A stretch of 64,000 bases of DNA from Deltaproteobacteria bacterium (GTDB taxonomy: Bacteria; Desulfobacterota; Binatia; Binatales; Binataceae). The position numbers were made by a program, and so were the translations under genes. The number at the start of each line of letters is the position of its first letter. The first letter of the stretch is position 1. Location of the stretch: contig JAJXYF010000029.1 of assembly GCA_021780755.1 (NCBI GenBank), positions 248,001 through 312,000 of the forward strand, read 5' to 3'. The notes under the pieces were generated by a model. The model was not told where the DNA came from, searched no databases, and saw only the letters and a list, made by a program, of their open reading frames with translations. Below are positions 55,698 to 63,300 of the stretch, piece after piece.

Positions 55698-57413
55698 ATG
55701 TCATACGATCTGATTATTCGTAACGGCACCGTGGTCGATGGCTCCGGGCTGCCGCGTTATCGCGCGGACGTCGCGATCGCGCAAGGGCGGATCGCCGCGA
55801 TCGGGAAAATCAACGAGGCGGCGAAGGAGACCATCGACGCCGAAGGGCATATCGTGGCGCCCGGCTTTATCGACGGCCATACGCATATGGACGCGCAGAT
55901 TTTCTGGGACGCGCTGGGCACCTGTTCATGCTGGCATGGCGTGACCACGGTGGTGATGGGGAACTGCGGGTTTTCGCTCGCGCCGTGCGCGGAGAAGGAC
56001 AAGGCGCGGGTGATCCGTAATCTCGAGCGCGCCGAGGACATCTCGCCCAAGGCGATGGAAGCGGGGATCAAATGGTCGTGGGACAGCTTCCCGCAGTATC
56101 TCGACGCGATCGATCGGCTGCCGAAAGGGATCAACTACACCGCATACATGGGCCATTCGGCGCTGCGCACTTACGTGATGGGCGAGCGCGCGTTCACGGA
56201 GGAGGCGAGCTCGGAAGACCTGGCGGCGATGAAGCGCGAGTTGCGCGGCGCGATCAAGGCGGGAGCGGCGGGCTTCAGCACGTCGCGCAATCGCAATCAC
56301 GAGACGCCGGACAGCCGGCCGGTCGCGAGCCGTCTGGCGAACTGGAATGAGGTGCGCGAGCTGGTGGGCGTGATGGGCGATCTGGGCGCGGGGGTGTTCG
56401 AACTCGCGCAAGAGTCAACCGAACGCGACCCCGAGCATATGCGCGATTTTCTCGGGCGCTTGCAGCGGCTCGCGCTGGAGACCCGGGTGCCAACGACCTT
56501 CGGCGTGGTATCGATGCGCAAGGCGCCGCACACCTGGCGTCCGTACTTTCAGATGATCGACGAGACGGTGGCGGCGGGTGGCCGGATGCTGGCGCAGGGG
56601 ACCAGCCGGTGGATCAGCTCGCTGCTCTCGTTCGAGACGGCGATGCCCTTCGACAAGACGCCGGTATGGTCGGAGATGCGCAAGCTGCCGCTGGCCGAGC
56701 AGGAGGCCGCGCTCCGGAATCCCGATTCGCGCCGGGCGCTGCTCGAAGCGGCGCGCGAGTATATGACGAAGCCGGAACGCGCGATCGGAGCGGAGGCGCG
56801 CAAGCCTGATTTCGATTATTTGTTTTTGTTCGACAAGCCGCTGCCGCCCTATCGTTCGATCGCGCAGATCGCGAAGGAGGCGAACAAGGATCCGCTGGAG
56901 GTAATCATCGACCTGGCGCTGGAAAAACATCTGAAGCAGTTTTTTATTCAACCGATCGTCAACGAGGACCAGGACCTGGTGCTCGGCATGATGCGCCATC
57001 CGCGATCGGTGGTGACGTTTTCGGACTCGGGCGCGCACGTGTCGCAGATCATGGACTCGTCGATCCAGACCCATCTGCTGGGCCATTGGGTGCGTGAACG
57101 GCAGGCGCTGACGCTGGAGTACGCGATCCGCAAGATAACGTTCGAGCTGGCGTCCTTCTGGGGCTTGCAGGGGCGCGGGATGATCCGCGAGGGGAATTTC
57201 GCCGACTTCGCGATCTTCGATCCGGAAACGATATCGCCGACGATGCCGACGCTCGAATACGATTTACCGGCCGGCGCACGCCGCCTGAAGCAGAAGTCGG
57301 TCGGGATCAAGGCGACGATCGTGAACGGCGAGGTCCTGATGCGTAACAACGAACATAGCGGGGCACTGCCGGGAAAACTGATCCGGGGCCCGCTCGCGGC
57401 TACCGCTCAATAG
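55698..57413 (+). CDS. N-acyl-D-amino-acid deacylase-type amidohydrolase (amidohydrolase-3 family), copy 2
   Basis: This 571-residue enzyme has the same length and layout as the one at 1193. The start MSYDLIIRNGTVVDGSG follows a strong GGGGAGG. Motifs: H-T-H-M-D at residues 61-65, a Cys in MGNCGFSLAPC, and a late SDSGAHVSQIMDSS segment with the conserved metal-site Asp. The C-terminal GNFADFAIFDPETI is the usual beta-sandwich end. Overall similarity to copy 1 is moderate, so the two probably have different substrates. A 14-bp perfect hairpin follows the stop. Confidence 0.85.
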   Translation: MSYDLIIRNGTVVDGSGLPRYRADVAIAQGRIAAIGKINEAAKETIDAEGHIVAPGFIDGHTHMDAQIFWDALGTCSCWHGVTTVVMGNCGFSLAPCAEKDKARVIRNLERAEDISPKAMEAGIKWSWDSFPQYLDAIDRLPKGINYTAYMGHSALRTYVMGERAFTEEASSEDLAAMKRELRGAIKAGAAGFSTSRNRNHETPDSRPVASRLANWNEVRELVGVMGDLGAGVFELAQESTERDPEHMRDFLGRLQRLALETRVPTTFGVVSMRKAPHTWRPYFQMIDETVAAGGRMLAQGTSRWISSLLSFETAMPFDKTPVWSEMRKLPLAEQEAALRNPDSRRALLEAAREYMTKPERAIGAEARKPDFDYLFLFDKPLPPYRSIAQIAKEANKDPLEVIIDLALEKHLKQFFIQPIVNEDQDLVLGMMRHPRSVVTFSDSGAHVSQIMDSSIQTHLLGHWVRERQALTLEYAIRKITFELASFWGLQGRGMIREGNFADFAIFDPETISPTMPTLEYDLPAGARRLKQKSVGIKATIVNGEVLMRNNEHSGALPGKLIRGPLAATAQ

Positions 57414-57453
57414 TCACTTCCAATAGTCATTTAAGTTACGAAGCTGATAACGA

Positions 57454-57485
57454 GCGGGCAGGAAGACATTGGTCTTCCTGCCCGC
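57454..57485. terminator. Perfect 14-bp hairpin after the deacylase gene
   Basis: GCGGGCAGGAAGAC (57454-57467) pairs perfectly with GTCTTCCTGCCCGC (57472-57485) around the loop ATTG. It lies 40 bases past the stop of the deacylase gene. There is no long T-run on either strand. Strength and place suggest a terminator or mRNA-stabilising structure. Confidence 0.6.
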
Positions 57486-57509
57486 GGCCGTCGAGCTGAC
57501 GCCGGAATA

Positions 57510-57623
57510 TCATTCGATTTGCCGCAGCTTCGCCTGCTCGACGAGTTTTTGCCAAAGGGCCGCGAGCCCAACCGCTGCGACGCGGGCCTCAGCGGTTGCA
57601 TTTTGTACCGACGAATGGTACAT
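57510..57623 (-). CDS. Possible 37-residue small protein, weak evidence
   Basis: An ATG at 57621-57623 opens a 37-codon frame ending in TGA at 57510. Its second half (ARVAAVGLAALWQKLVEQAK and on) could form an amphipathic helix. The minus-strand hairpin at 57454-57485 lies 25 bases past the stop, as for a terminated gene. Against it: no ribosome-binding site and no known relative. The start overlaps the HigBA operator. It is listed only as a possibility. Confidence 0.25.
   Translation of the reverse strand: MYHSSVQNATAEARVAAVGLAALWQKLVEQAKLRQIE
57604..57622. promoter_or_regulatory. Inverted repeat upstream of higBA (probable HigA operator)
   Basis: TGTACC (57604-57609), spacer GACGAAT, GGTACA (57617-57622) form a perfect 6-bp inverted repeat just ahead of the toxin gene. 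HigA-type antitoxins repress their own operon by binding such palindromes. The site ends 24 bases before the higB start codon. The role is inferred from position and symmetry. Confidence 0.6.
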
Positions 57624-57646
57624 AGACACAAAGACGGAGCCACCGG

Positions 57647-57943
57647 ATGATCGTGAGTTTTCGGGACGAGTGGCTGCACGCCTTCTTCGTCGATGATATG
57701 CGGTCGCTGCACATTCCGTCCGATCTCGAAAACCGGCTCTTTCGCAAGCTCCAGATGATCGACGACGCGGCGACCGATCAGGATTTGCGGGTGCCGCCCA
57801 GCAATCATTTCGAGAAGCTGCGCGGTAACTTGACGGGTTTCCATTCGATCCGCATCAACAATCGGTGGCGGCTGGTCTTCCGGTGGGACGGCAGCCGCGG
57901 GGAAGCAGAGGGCGTCTATCTCGACGACCACAGTTACAGATGA
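57647..57943 (+). CDS. higB: HigB-type toxin (RelE fold)
   Basis: The 98-residue protein fits RelE-superfamily HigB toxins, which cut mRNA in the ribosome. It has the LFRKLQMIDDAATDQDLRVPPSNHFEKL and LTGFHSIRINNRWRLVFRW segments, the last being the usual strand pair of HigB. An Arg/Trp pair near the end of that stretch lies at the expected active site. Toxin first and antitoxin second is the usual higBA order. The stop overlaps an in-frame ATG of the antitoxin frame (ATGA), and a GGAG lies seven bases before the start. Confidence 0.88.
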   Translation: MIVSFRDEWLHAFFVDDMRSLHIPSDLENRLFRKLQMIDDAATDQDLRVPPSNHFEKLRGNLTGFHSIRINNRWRLVFRWDGSRGEAEGVYLDDHSYR

Positions 57944-57951
57944 GGCGAACC

Positions 57952-58260
57952 ATGCTGACGACGAAGCGCAAGCCGGCCACGGTCGGCGAGATTCTTGTCG
58001 AGGAGTTCATGCAGCCTATGGAGCTGACCCAGGCTGCGCTGGCCGAGGCGATGGGCGTTCAGCGCAAGCATGTCAACGAGCTGTGCAACAACCGCCGGAA
58101 TGTGACGGCGGCGACCGCGCTCATTCTCGCGCGCGTGTTCGGCAACAGCCCCGACTTCTGGCTCAACGTGCAGCGGCGCAGCGATCTATGGGAGGCGATG
58201 AACAGCCCTCGCGAGCGCGAGCGGATCGAACGCGCGAAGCCGCTCGGCGCTGCGGCGTGA
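57952..58260 (+). CDS. higA: HigA-type antitoxin (XRE family)
   Basis: This 102-residue protein neutralises HigB and represses the operon. It opens LTTKRKPATVGEILVEEFMQPMELTQ, then a Cro-type helix-turn-helix (QAALAEAMGVQRKHVNELCNNRRNV) and the SPDFWLNVQRRSDLW end typical of HigA. The start at 57952 follows GAGG; an ATG at 57940 overlapping the higB stop would add four residues. It should bind the palindrome at 57604. Confidence 0.9.
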   Translation: MLTTKRKPATVGEILVEEFMQPMELTQAALAEAMGVQRKHVNELCNNRRNVTAATALILARVFGNSPDFWLNVQRRSDLWEAMNSPRERERIERAKPLGAAA

Positions 58261-58463
58261 TCTCCCGCGCCAATTCGTTGGCATTACCGGGAAGGGGAAG
58301 CGTGCTCTGGAGTAGAATCGGTCGTTCCGCTTGCATGAGCTTCACGCGACTCTGGCGCAATGTCGTGCTCTTGCTCATCGCGCCGCAGCCGCGCCGATCG
58401 GCTACCGCGTGGTTGCGGCCGAGCAGCGCGGTGCAAAGGTCAAGAAGAAGCTGGAAATCGATC

Positions 58464-58553
58464 TGGCGGAGGGGGTGGGATTCGAACCCACGGTGACCTT
58501 TCGGCCACGCCGGTTTTCAAGACCGGTGCCTTCAACCGCTCGGCCACCCCTCC
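58464..58553 (-). tRNA. tRNA-Ser(TGA)
   Basis: The minus strand folds as a class II tRNA. The acceptor arm pairs GGAGGGG with CCCCTCC, the anticodon stem is CCGGT/ACCGG with loop CTTGAAA (anticodon TGA), and a long variable arm and the GTTCGAATC T-loop are present. Discriminator G is followed by an encoded CCA (58464-58466). Short frames over this gene are translation artefacts. Confidence 0.95.
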
Positions 58554-58640
58554 GGTAAATCGCGCGTCGCGCCGCGACCCTCGATATACGCCGCCGCCGC
58601 ATACCGATTCAACACGCGAGCGTAACCGCCGCCGCGCGCG

Positions 58641-60002
58641 TTAGTCGGGCGCCTTCTCGCGCATCGTGACGAACTCTTCGGCGGCGGTCGGATGGAGCGC
58701 GCGCGTCGCGTCGAACTGGGCCTTGGTGGCACCGCATTGGAGGGCGACGGCGAAGCCCTGAATGATCTCGCCGGCGTCGGCGCCGATCATGTGACAACCG
58801 AGGACCCGATCGGTTTTGCGATCGACGACCAGCTTCATAAAGGAACGCTCGTCGCGGCCCCCCAGGGTGTGCTTGAGCGGGCGGAAGGTTGACTTGTAGA
58901 GGTCGATTTCGCCGAAGCGCTGGCGGGCCTCGGCCTCGGTCAAACCGACGGTGCCGATCGGCGGCTGGCTGAATACGGCCGAAGGGACGTTGTCGTAATC
59001 GAGGCTGATGGCGCGGCGGCCGAAGAGCGTTTCGGCGACGGCGCGTCCTTCGGCGATGGCGACCGGGGTCAGGTTTTTGCGATTGGTCACGTCGCCGATG
59101 GCGTAGATATTTTCGGCCGAGGTGCGCAAATAACGATCGACCACGACGGCCCCAACGCCATCGAGCATCACGCCCGCCTCCTCGAGGCCGAGACCGCGGG
59201 TATGGGGAGCGCGCCCGGTGGCGAACATGATGAGGTCCGCGTCGAGTGGCGGACCCTGCGAGAGGGTGACGTGAACGGCCGCATCGTGGCGTGGCTCGAT
59301 GCGGCTGACGAGGGTATCGAAGCGCAGATCGATGCCGCGTTTGCGCATCTCGCCGGCGAGGGCGAGGCGGAGATCATCGTCGAATCCGCGGAGGAAAATC
59401 GATCCGCGATGGACCACGGAGACGTGGGCACCGAGACCGTGAAAGATACCGGCGAACTCGAGGCCGATATAGCCACCGCCGACAATGACTACTCGGCGCG
59501 GCATGCGATCGAGGAAGAAAGCTTCGTTGGAGGTGATCGTCAATTCGGCACCGGGGACGCGCGGGACGGTGGGCCATCCGCCGGTCGCCACGAGCAGGTA
59601 TTTGGCGGTGACGCGCCGGTCGCCGATCGCGATCGTATGGGCGTCGATGATCCGGGCGCGGTTCCTGAGAATCGTGACGCCGGAGTTGATTAGCAACTTC
59701 TCATAGATGCCGTTGAGGCGCGCAATCTCCGTATTCTTATTGGCGATGAGACGATTCCAGTCGAAGCGGCGTTCGCCGACGGTCCATCCGAAGCCGGCGG
59801 AATCCTCGAAGTCCTCGCTGAACTCGGAGGCATAGACGAGAATTTTTTTTGGAATGCAGCCGACGTTAACGCAGGTGCCGCCAAGGTAACGCTCTTCGGC
59901 GACGGCGACGCGCGCACCGAGACCCGCGGCAACCCGGCTCGCGCGGACGCCGCCGGAACCGGCACCGATCACGAAGAGGTCGAAGTCGTACTTATCGGCC
60001 AT
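58641..60002 (-). CDS. Glutathione-disulfide reductase-like flavoprotein
   Basis: The 453-residue FAD and NADPH enzyme has the active disulfide GGTCVNVGCIPKK (Cys44 and Cys49), FAD motif GAGSGGVRASRVAA, the second nucleotide motif GGGYIGLEFAGI with a downstream Arg favouring NADPH, and HPTAAEE near the C-terminus. This set matches glutathione reductase (Gor) better than lipoamide dehydrogenase or mercuric reductase. It keeps glutathione or a similar thiol reduced in the cytoplasm. The GST-like gene at 63301 fits a glutathione-using organism. It is next to tRNA-Ser, 87 bases away. Confidence 0.88.
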   Translation of the reverse strand: MADKYDFDLFVIGAGSGGVRASRVAAGLGARVAVAEERYLGGTCVNVGCIPKKILVYASEFSEDFEDSAGFGWTVGERRFDWNRLIANKNTEIARLNGIYEKLLINSGVTILRNRARIIDAHTIAIGDRRVTAKYLLVATGGWPTVPRVPGAELTITSNEAFFLDRMPRRVVIVGGGYIGLEFAGIFHGLGAHVSVVHRGSIFLRGFDDDLRLALAGEMRKRGIDLRFDTLVSRIEPRHDAAVHVTLSQGPPLDADLIMFATGRAPHTRGLGLEEAGVMLDGVGAVVVDRYLRTSAENIYAIGDVTNRKNLTPVAIAEGRAVAETLFGRRAISLDYDNVPSAVFSQPPIGTVGLTEAEARQRFGEIDLYKSTFRPLKHTLGGRDERSFMKLVVDRKTDRVLGCHMIGADAGEIIQGFAVALQCGATKAQFDATRALHPTAAEEFVTMREKAPD

Positions 60003-60085
60003 CGTAGATACCGCCTGTCAGTGACGAATCGCCACCGGGAGCAAGCCTAGCAGCCCGTGTCGATGAATCAACGGAGTGAAATGCG

Positions 60086-60119
60086 ACGAGCGGGCAGCGC
60101 GTGAACGTTGCCCGCTCGT
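60086..60119. terminator. 11-bp hairpin between glutathione reductase and DsbA-like genes
   Basis: ACGAGCGGGCA (60086-60096) pairs with TGCCCGCTCGT (60109-60119) around a 12-base loop. It lies 76 bases past the stop of the DsbA-like gene on the minus strand. The minus-strand downstream stretch (GCATTTCAC) is only slightly T-rich. Moderate support for a terminator. Confidence 0.5.
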
Positions 60120-60195
60120 TATTGGTGGAGGAGGACGCAGCGATGCGCGAAGGGAGAGCCGCGGATGGGCCGGTGGCGGCCAGGCGCATCCGGGA

Positions 60196-61308
60196 TTAGT
60201 GCGCGCTGGCTTGCGTTTGCGGACTCTTCGCGCGAGCCAACTCGTCATCGATGACGTCGGAGAACCCCTTTTCCGATTCCATGCCGACCATTTCGCGTCC
60301 GTTTACAAAGAACGTCGGGGTACCGCTGACACCGAGCCGTTCGCCTTCCGCCTGGTCGGCTTTGACACCGGCGGCACCGGATTTGGCGTCGAAGCACGCG
60401 TTGAATGTTTTGGTATCCAGCCCGGCCTTGGCGGCGCTCGCTTTCAAACCGGCCTCGTCGAGTTTGGTTTGATCACTGAACATGGCGTCATGGAGTTCCC
60501 AGAATTTGTTCTGGTCGGCGGCGCAGCGGCCGGCAACCGCGGCGTCCATCGCGTGCGGATGCATCCCGAGCGGGAAGTCCATGTAAACGAGTTTGATCTT
60601 GTCGCCGTATTTGGCGCGGATCTGTTTCAAGATGGGTTCGGCGGAACGGCAATAGGGGCACTGGAAATCCGAGAACTCAACGATAGTCACGGGGGCATCC
60701 TTGCCCCCGGTCCACGGATGGCCGGCGCTGGCGAAGGAGACGCGAGGCGCTTCGAGGGCGACCTTGACGTGGGCGTCGGCGCGCAATTTCGCCACCAGCG
60801 CCTCGCGGCGTTGGCGGTCGTCATGGCGCTGCATGGCGGCGATCAGGAGACCCTTGATATCGTTGAACGAGCGGCCGTGGGTCTGGGCGTCGATGCCGGC
60901 CTTGTGGGCGTCGTAATATTTTTTTGCGTCGGCTTCGGTGACGTCATTGGCCTTGCCATGCAGTTCGCGGTCGAGGTAGGCGTCGGGAGTCAGATTCGCT
61001 TTTTTTGCGGCCGCATCAATCAGATAAGTATCGACCATACGATCGAGGGTCTGTTTGCGGAGGTCGTAGAGTTGGCTCTTGCTGATGCTCTGGAGCATCG
61101 CGGCGTCGAGTTCGTTCTGGGTAATCTGATAATCGCCGATGGTCGCGACGACCGGGCCGGCGCTGGCGGCCGCCCAGGAGACGCGCGGCGTCATCGTCAC
61201 AATTGCGCAAAGAGTCATCATAAATGTCGCAGCCATCAGCGCAGCGATCATGGCCGCGGTCGAGTCGATAGGCCGGTTGGCACCGGCAAGAGTACGTCCC
61301 GCTTTCAT
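60196..61308 (-). CDS. Exported SurA-like/DsbA-like fusion protein
   Basis: The 370-residue protein joins two parts. After a signal sequence or anchor (hydrophobic run about 20-40), residues 55-190 form a SurA/parvulin-like chaperone region (VVATIGDYQITQNELDAAMLQ, then LDRMVDTYLIDAAAKKANLT). Residues 205-360 are a thioredoxin-fold DsbA domain with active site CPYC (217-220), a cis-Pro loop GTPTFFVNG, and the typical DFPLGMHPHA helix. It could fold and oxidise secreted proteins at once. AGGAG precedes the start at 61308. Such fusions occur in deltaproteobacteria-like lineages. Confidence 0.85.
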   Translation of the reverse strand: MKAGRTLAGANRPIDSTAAMIAALMAATFMMTLCAIVTMTPRVSWAAASAGPVVATIGDYQITQNELDAAMLQSISKSQLYDLRKQTLDRMVDTYLIDAAAKKANLTPDAYLDRELHGKANDVTEADAKKYYDAHKAGIDAQTHGRSFNDIKGLLIAAMQRHDDRQRREALVAKLRADAHVKVALEAPRVSFASAGHPWTGGKDAPVTIVEFSDFQCPYCRSAEPILKQIRAKYGDKIKLVYMDFPLGMHPHAMDAAVAGRCAADQNKFWELHDAMFSDQTKLDEAGLKASAAKAGLDTKTFNACFDAKSGAAGVKADQAEGERLGVSGTPTFFVNGREMVGMESEKGFSDVIDDELARAKSPQTQASAH

Positions 61309-61434
61309 CCCTACTCCTTTTTGACGGCAGAGCGAGCGCGCTCCGCCAATCGCCAAGAATATCATGCCTGCGGGGGAATTTCCGAGAGGTCTTTCGCGAG
61401 GCGCCCCGTGACCTCGGAGTGGCGGAATTGGGGA

Positions 61435-62445
61435 TTAACCTAACCAGTGCAGAACCGCGAAGCAGAGCAGCATCAAGGGCAGGCCGGCGACCAGACCGAC
61501 GCGCGCCCATTCGCGACTGGAAATTCCCAAACGACCGGCGGCTACAATGTTCGGGATGTTTCCCGGGATGAGCATCCCGCCGCTGATCAACAGCCCCATC
61601 AGGATTCCACGCTGCTGGGCGCGGGTAAGTGACGGGCCGATTTCCGCGGCGGCCAGGGTCGCGTTGTCAACGATCGCCGAGACGGAATTCAGCCAGAAAA
61701 GTGCGGCCTGCGGCATCTTGCTGATGTATTGATCGACGAGCGGCCGGAAGCCCCACGACAGGCCGACCAGCCCGGCGACGAAGAGATACACCTTGCCCGC
61801 ACGCACAAAAACTTCGGACCAACTGTCGGGATGAGTGTCGGCCTTTAGCGAGTGCCCGTATTTGGCCGGCAGGAAGAGGCTAATCACCCCGACGATGACG
61901 ATACCAGCCAGCACCAGCGGACCGAGCAATCGCGCGAGATACCAGAAGTCGGCGTGCAGGTTGGCGATCGCGATGGTGCTGAGCGGTTCGCCTACCGGCG
62001 TCAAAGCCGCACCCAACCCAATCGCGAAGCACGCCAACACGACCGCCGCGGTCTCGCTTTCGCGGTCGAGTTTCAGGAGGGCGATCGCTTCGACGAGGAT
62101 CAGCGCGGCGATGACCGCGGTGATAATGCTTGAGGTCACGCCCAACAGGATGATCAGACCGAAATAGATCCAGCGCGGAGCGAACCGCTTGACCAGTCGT
62201 TCGACTTCGCGATCGAGAGTCGGGCGCAGCAATCGCACCACCACGCCGAAGACCAGCACCGCGACGGTCAGCGGGAGCGGTTCGGTGAGCGCCGCGTGGA
62301 GCAGTTCCTTGCTCCATTGTCCGGCGGCCGCGGAGGCCAAGGTACCGGCCAGCAGGAAGAAAACTTCGATGTTCCGCTCGACGCGCCTTACGAGGACCGG
62401 GCCGAGCAACACCGCGAGCAGAATGAGCCCCAGTCCATAAACCAT
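61435..62445 (-). CDS. DUF1646-family putative cation transporter
   Basis: The 336-residue protein has about ten membrane helices. Motifs: the paired loops GAALTPVGEPLSTIAIANLHADF and ISGGMLIPGNIPNIVAAGRLGI, which look like the two re-entrant substrate loops of the ion-transporter (ArsB/NhaD) superfamily. DUF1646 proteins are thought to move sodium or another cation. A P-II C-terminal remnant ends six bases upstream on the same strand, as if a P-II protein once regulated this transporter. Confidence 0.75.
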   Translation of the reverse strand: MVYGLGLILLAVLLGPVLVRRVERNIEVFFLLAGTLASAAAGQWSKELLHAALTEPLPLTVAVLVFGVVVRLLRPTLDREVERLVKRFAPRWIYFGLIILLGVTSSIITAVIAALILVEAIALLKLDRESETAAVVLACFAIGLGAALTPVGEPLSTIAIANLHADFWYLARLLGPLVLAGIVIVGVISLFLPAKYGHSLKADTHPDSWSEVFVRAGKVYLFVAGLVGLSWGFRPLVDQYISKMPQAALFWLNSVSAIVDNATLAAAEIGPSLTRAQQRGILMGLLISGGMLIPGNIPNIVAAGRLGISSREWARVGLVAGLPLMLLCFAVLHWLG

Positions 62446-62451
62446 CGCTAA

Positions 62452-62661
62452 TCAGTTCGGGTGCGGTCGCGCGCAATCAGACGGGTCGTCGCCGTGCTCG
62501 TTGGTGCGGATGCGGATGACATCCAGAAGGTCCGTGATGAAGATTTTACCGTCGCCAATTTTGCCAGTATGCGCCTTAAGCTTGATCGCCTCGATGCCCC
62601 CAGTCAACTGATCGTCCTTGACCACCGTGACGCCCCTCTTCAACAAATCCTGATTTTTCAA
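62452..62661 (-). pseudogene. C-terminal half of a P-II (GlnB/GlnK-like) signal protein
   Basis: The 69-codon frame keeps the end of a P-II protein: VTVVKDDQLTGGIEAI matches the start of the second beta-alpha-beta unit, HTGKIGDGKIF is the B-loop, and VIRIRTNE is the C-terminal strand. The N-terminal half with the T-loop and its regulatory Tyr is missing, and the TTG start has no ribosome-binding site. tRNA-Leu begins 18 bases upstream, where the first half should be. The remnant ends six bases before the DUF1646 transporter gene. It is read as a truncated P-II gene. Confidence 0.8.
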
Positions 62662-62678
62662 TAGGGTTTATGCTCCGC

Positions 62679-62759
62679 GCGAGAGTGGCGGAATGGCAGA
62701 CGCGCCGGACTTAGGATCCGGTGCCGCAAGGCGTGGGGGTTCAAGTCCCCCCTCTCGCA
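62679..62759 (+). tRNA. tRNA-Leu(TAG)
   Basis: A class II tRNA of 81 bases. The acceptor arm pairs GCGAGAG with CTCTCGC, the anticodon stem is CCGGA/TCCGG with loop CTTAGGA (anticodon TAG), a long variable arm (TGCCGCAAGGCGT) follows, and the T-loop is GTTCAAGTC. Discriminator A. CCA is not encoded, unlike tRNA-Ser in this window. Confidence 0.95.
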
Positions 62760-62852
62760 TCTCAATAAAGTTTGCGGTTGGTCAGCGGAGTGAGACACCG
62801 CCCTGCGATCAGGCGCGGCAGTCTGGTCCGTGGTCTGATGGGAAGGAAAGAT

Positions 62853-62881
62853 GAAAGTCAGCGGTTGTGACCGCTGCTTTC
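62853..62881. terminator. Hairpin between tRNA-Leu and the small membrane protein gene
   Basis: GAAAG (62853-62857) and CAGCGGT (62859-62865) pair with ACCGCTG (62870-62876) and CTTTC (62877-62881), with one bulged T. The loop is TGTG. On the minus strand it lies 30 bases past the stop of the small membrane protein gene and is followed by CATCTTTCC. It may also end the tRNA-Leu transcript. Confidence 0.55.
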
Positions 62882-62910
62882 AGGGGGCCGACACAAGCGG
62901 AGTTCTGCTT

Positions 62911-63039
62911 TCAACCCGGCGGTGGTCCTTTATGACGAATCCGATGTGATCTCAGTTCCACCCATGCCAGCGCCAGAGCCACAAATACCGCGACAAGGAC
63001 TATAAGCAGCAACAGGGCCACAAGGACGCGCAGACTCAT
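62911..63039 (-). CDS. Small single-pass membrane protein (42 residues)
   Basis: An ATG at 63037-63039 opens a 42-codon frame ending in TGA at 62911. GGAGG lies upstream with normal spacing (GGAGGCAAAGGCTA before the ATG). Residues about 4-26 (VLVALLLLIVLVAVFVALAL) form one long membrane helix, and the rest is basic (ELRSHRIRHK), suggesting a cytoplasmic C-terminus. A hairpin follows the stop. Small proteins of this kind often tune membrane complexes; the partner is unknown. Confidence 0.6.
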   Translation of the reverse strand: MSLRVLVALLLLIVLVAVFVALALAWVELRSHRIRHKGPPPG

Positions 63040-63300
63040 TAGCCTTTGCCTCCATCAACTCGGCCACGTCAGAAACCATATTAAGCCTCGCACGAGTATG
63101 GCCGGCAGTCGAGGCATCACCGCTGGCCGAAAAGCGCCGGTGAGCGATCGCGAGAACGCTTACCGATTAGCGTCAGACATCGCCAGTGCGACGCTCGGGC
63201 GGCGGTGGGGCGCTGGCGCGTGGTGTCCGATTGCAGTAGAAACTCGATTCAGCGCGACCGGCCGCAGCGGACCGTCGGCGCGGAGGCGGGAGAAAACGCG

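Noticed and set aside
58331-58644. Short frames over tRNA-Ser (ending in GVGFEP or GGIRTHGDL)
   Set aside because: These are the familiar translation artefacts of tRNA-Ser genes. The stretch at 58331-58463 may be decayed coding sequence, but nothing can be named.
60076-61443. Long plus-strand frame opposite the DsbA-like gene
   Set aside because: Antisense shadow of the fusion protein; lacks any motif.
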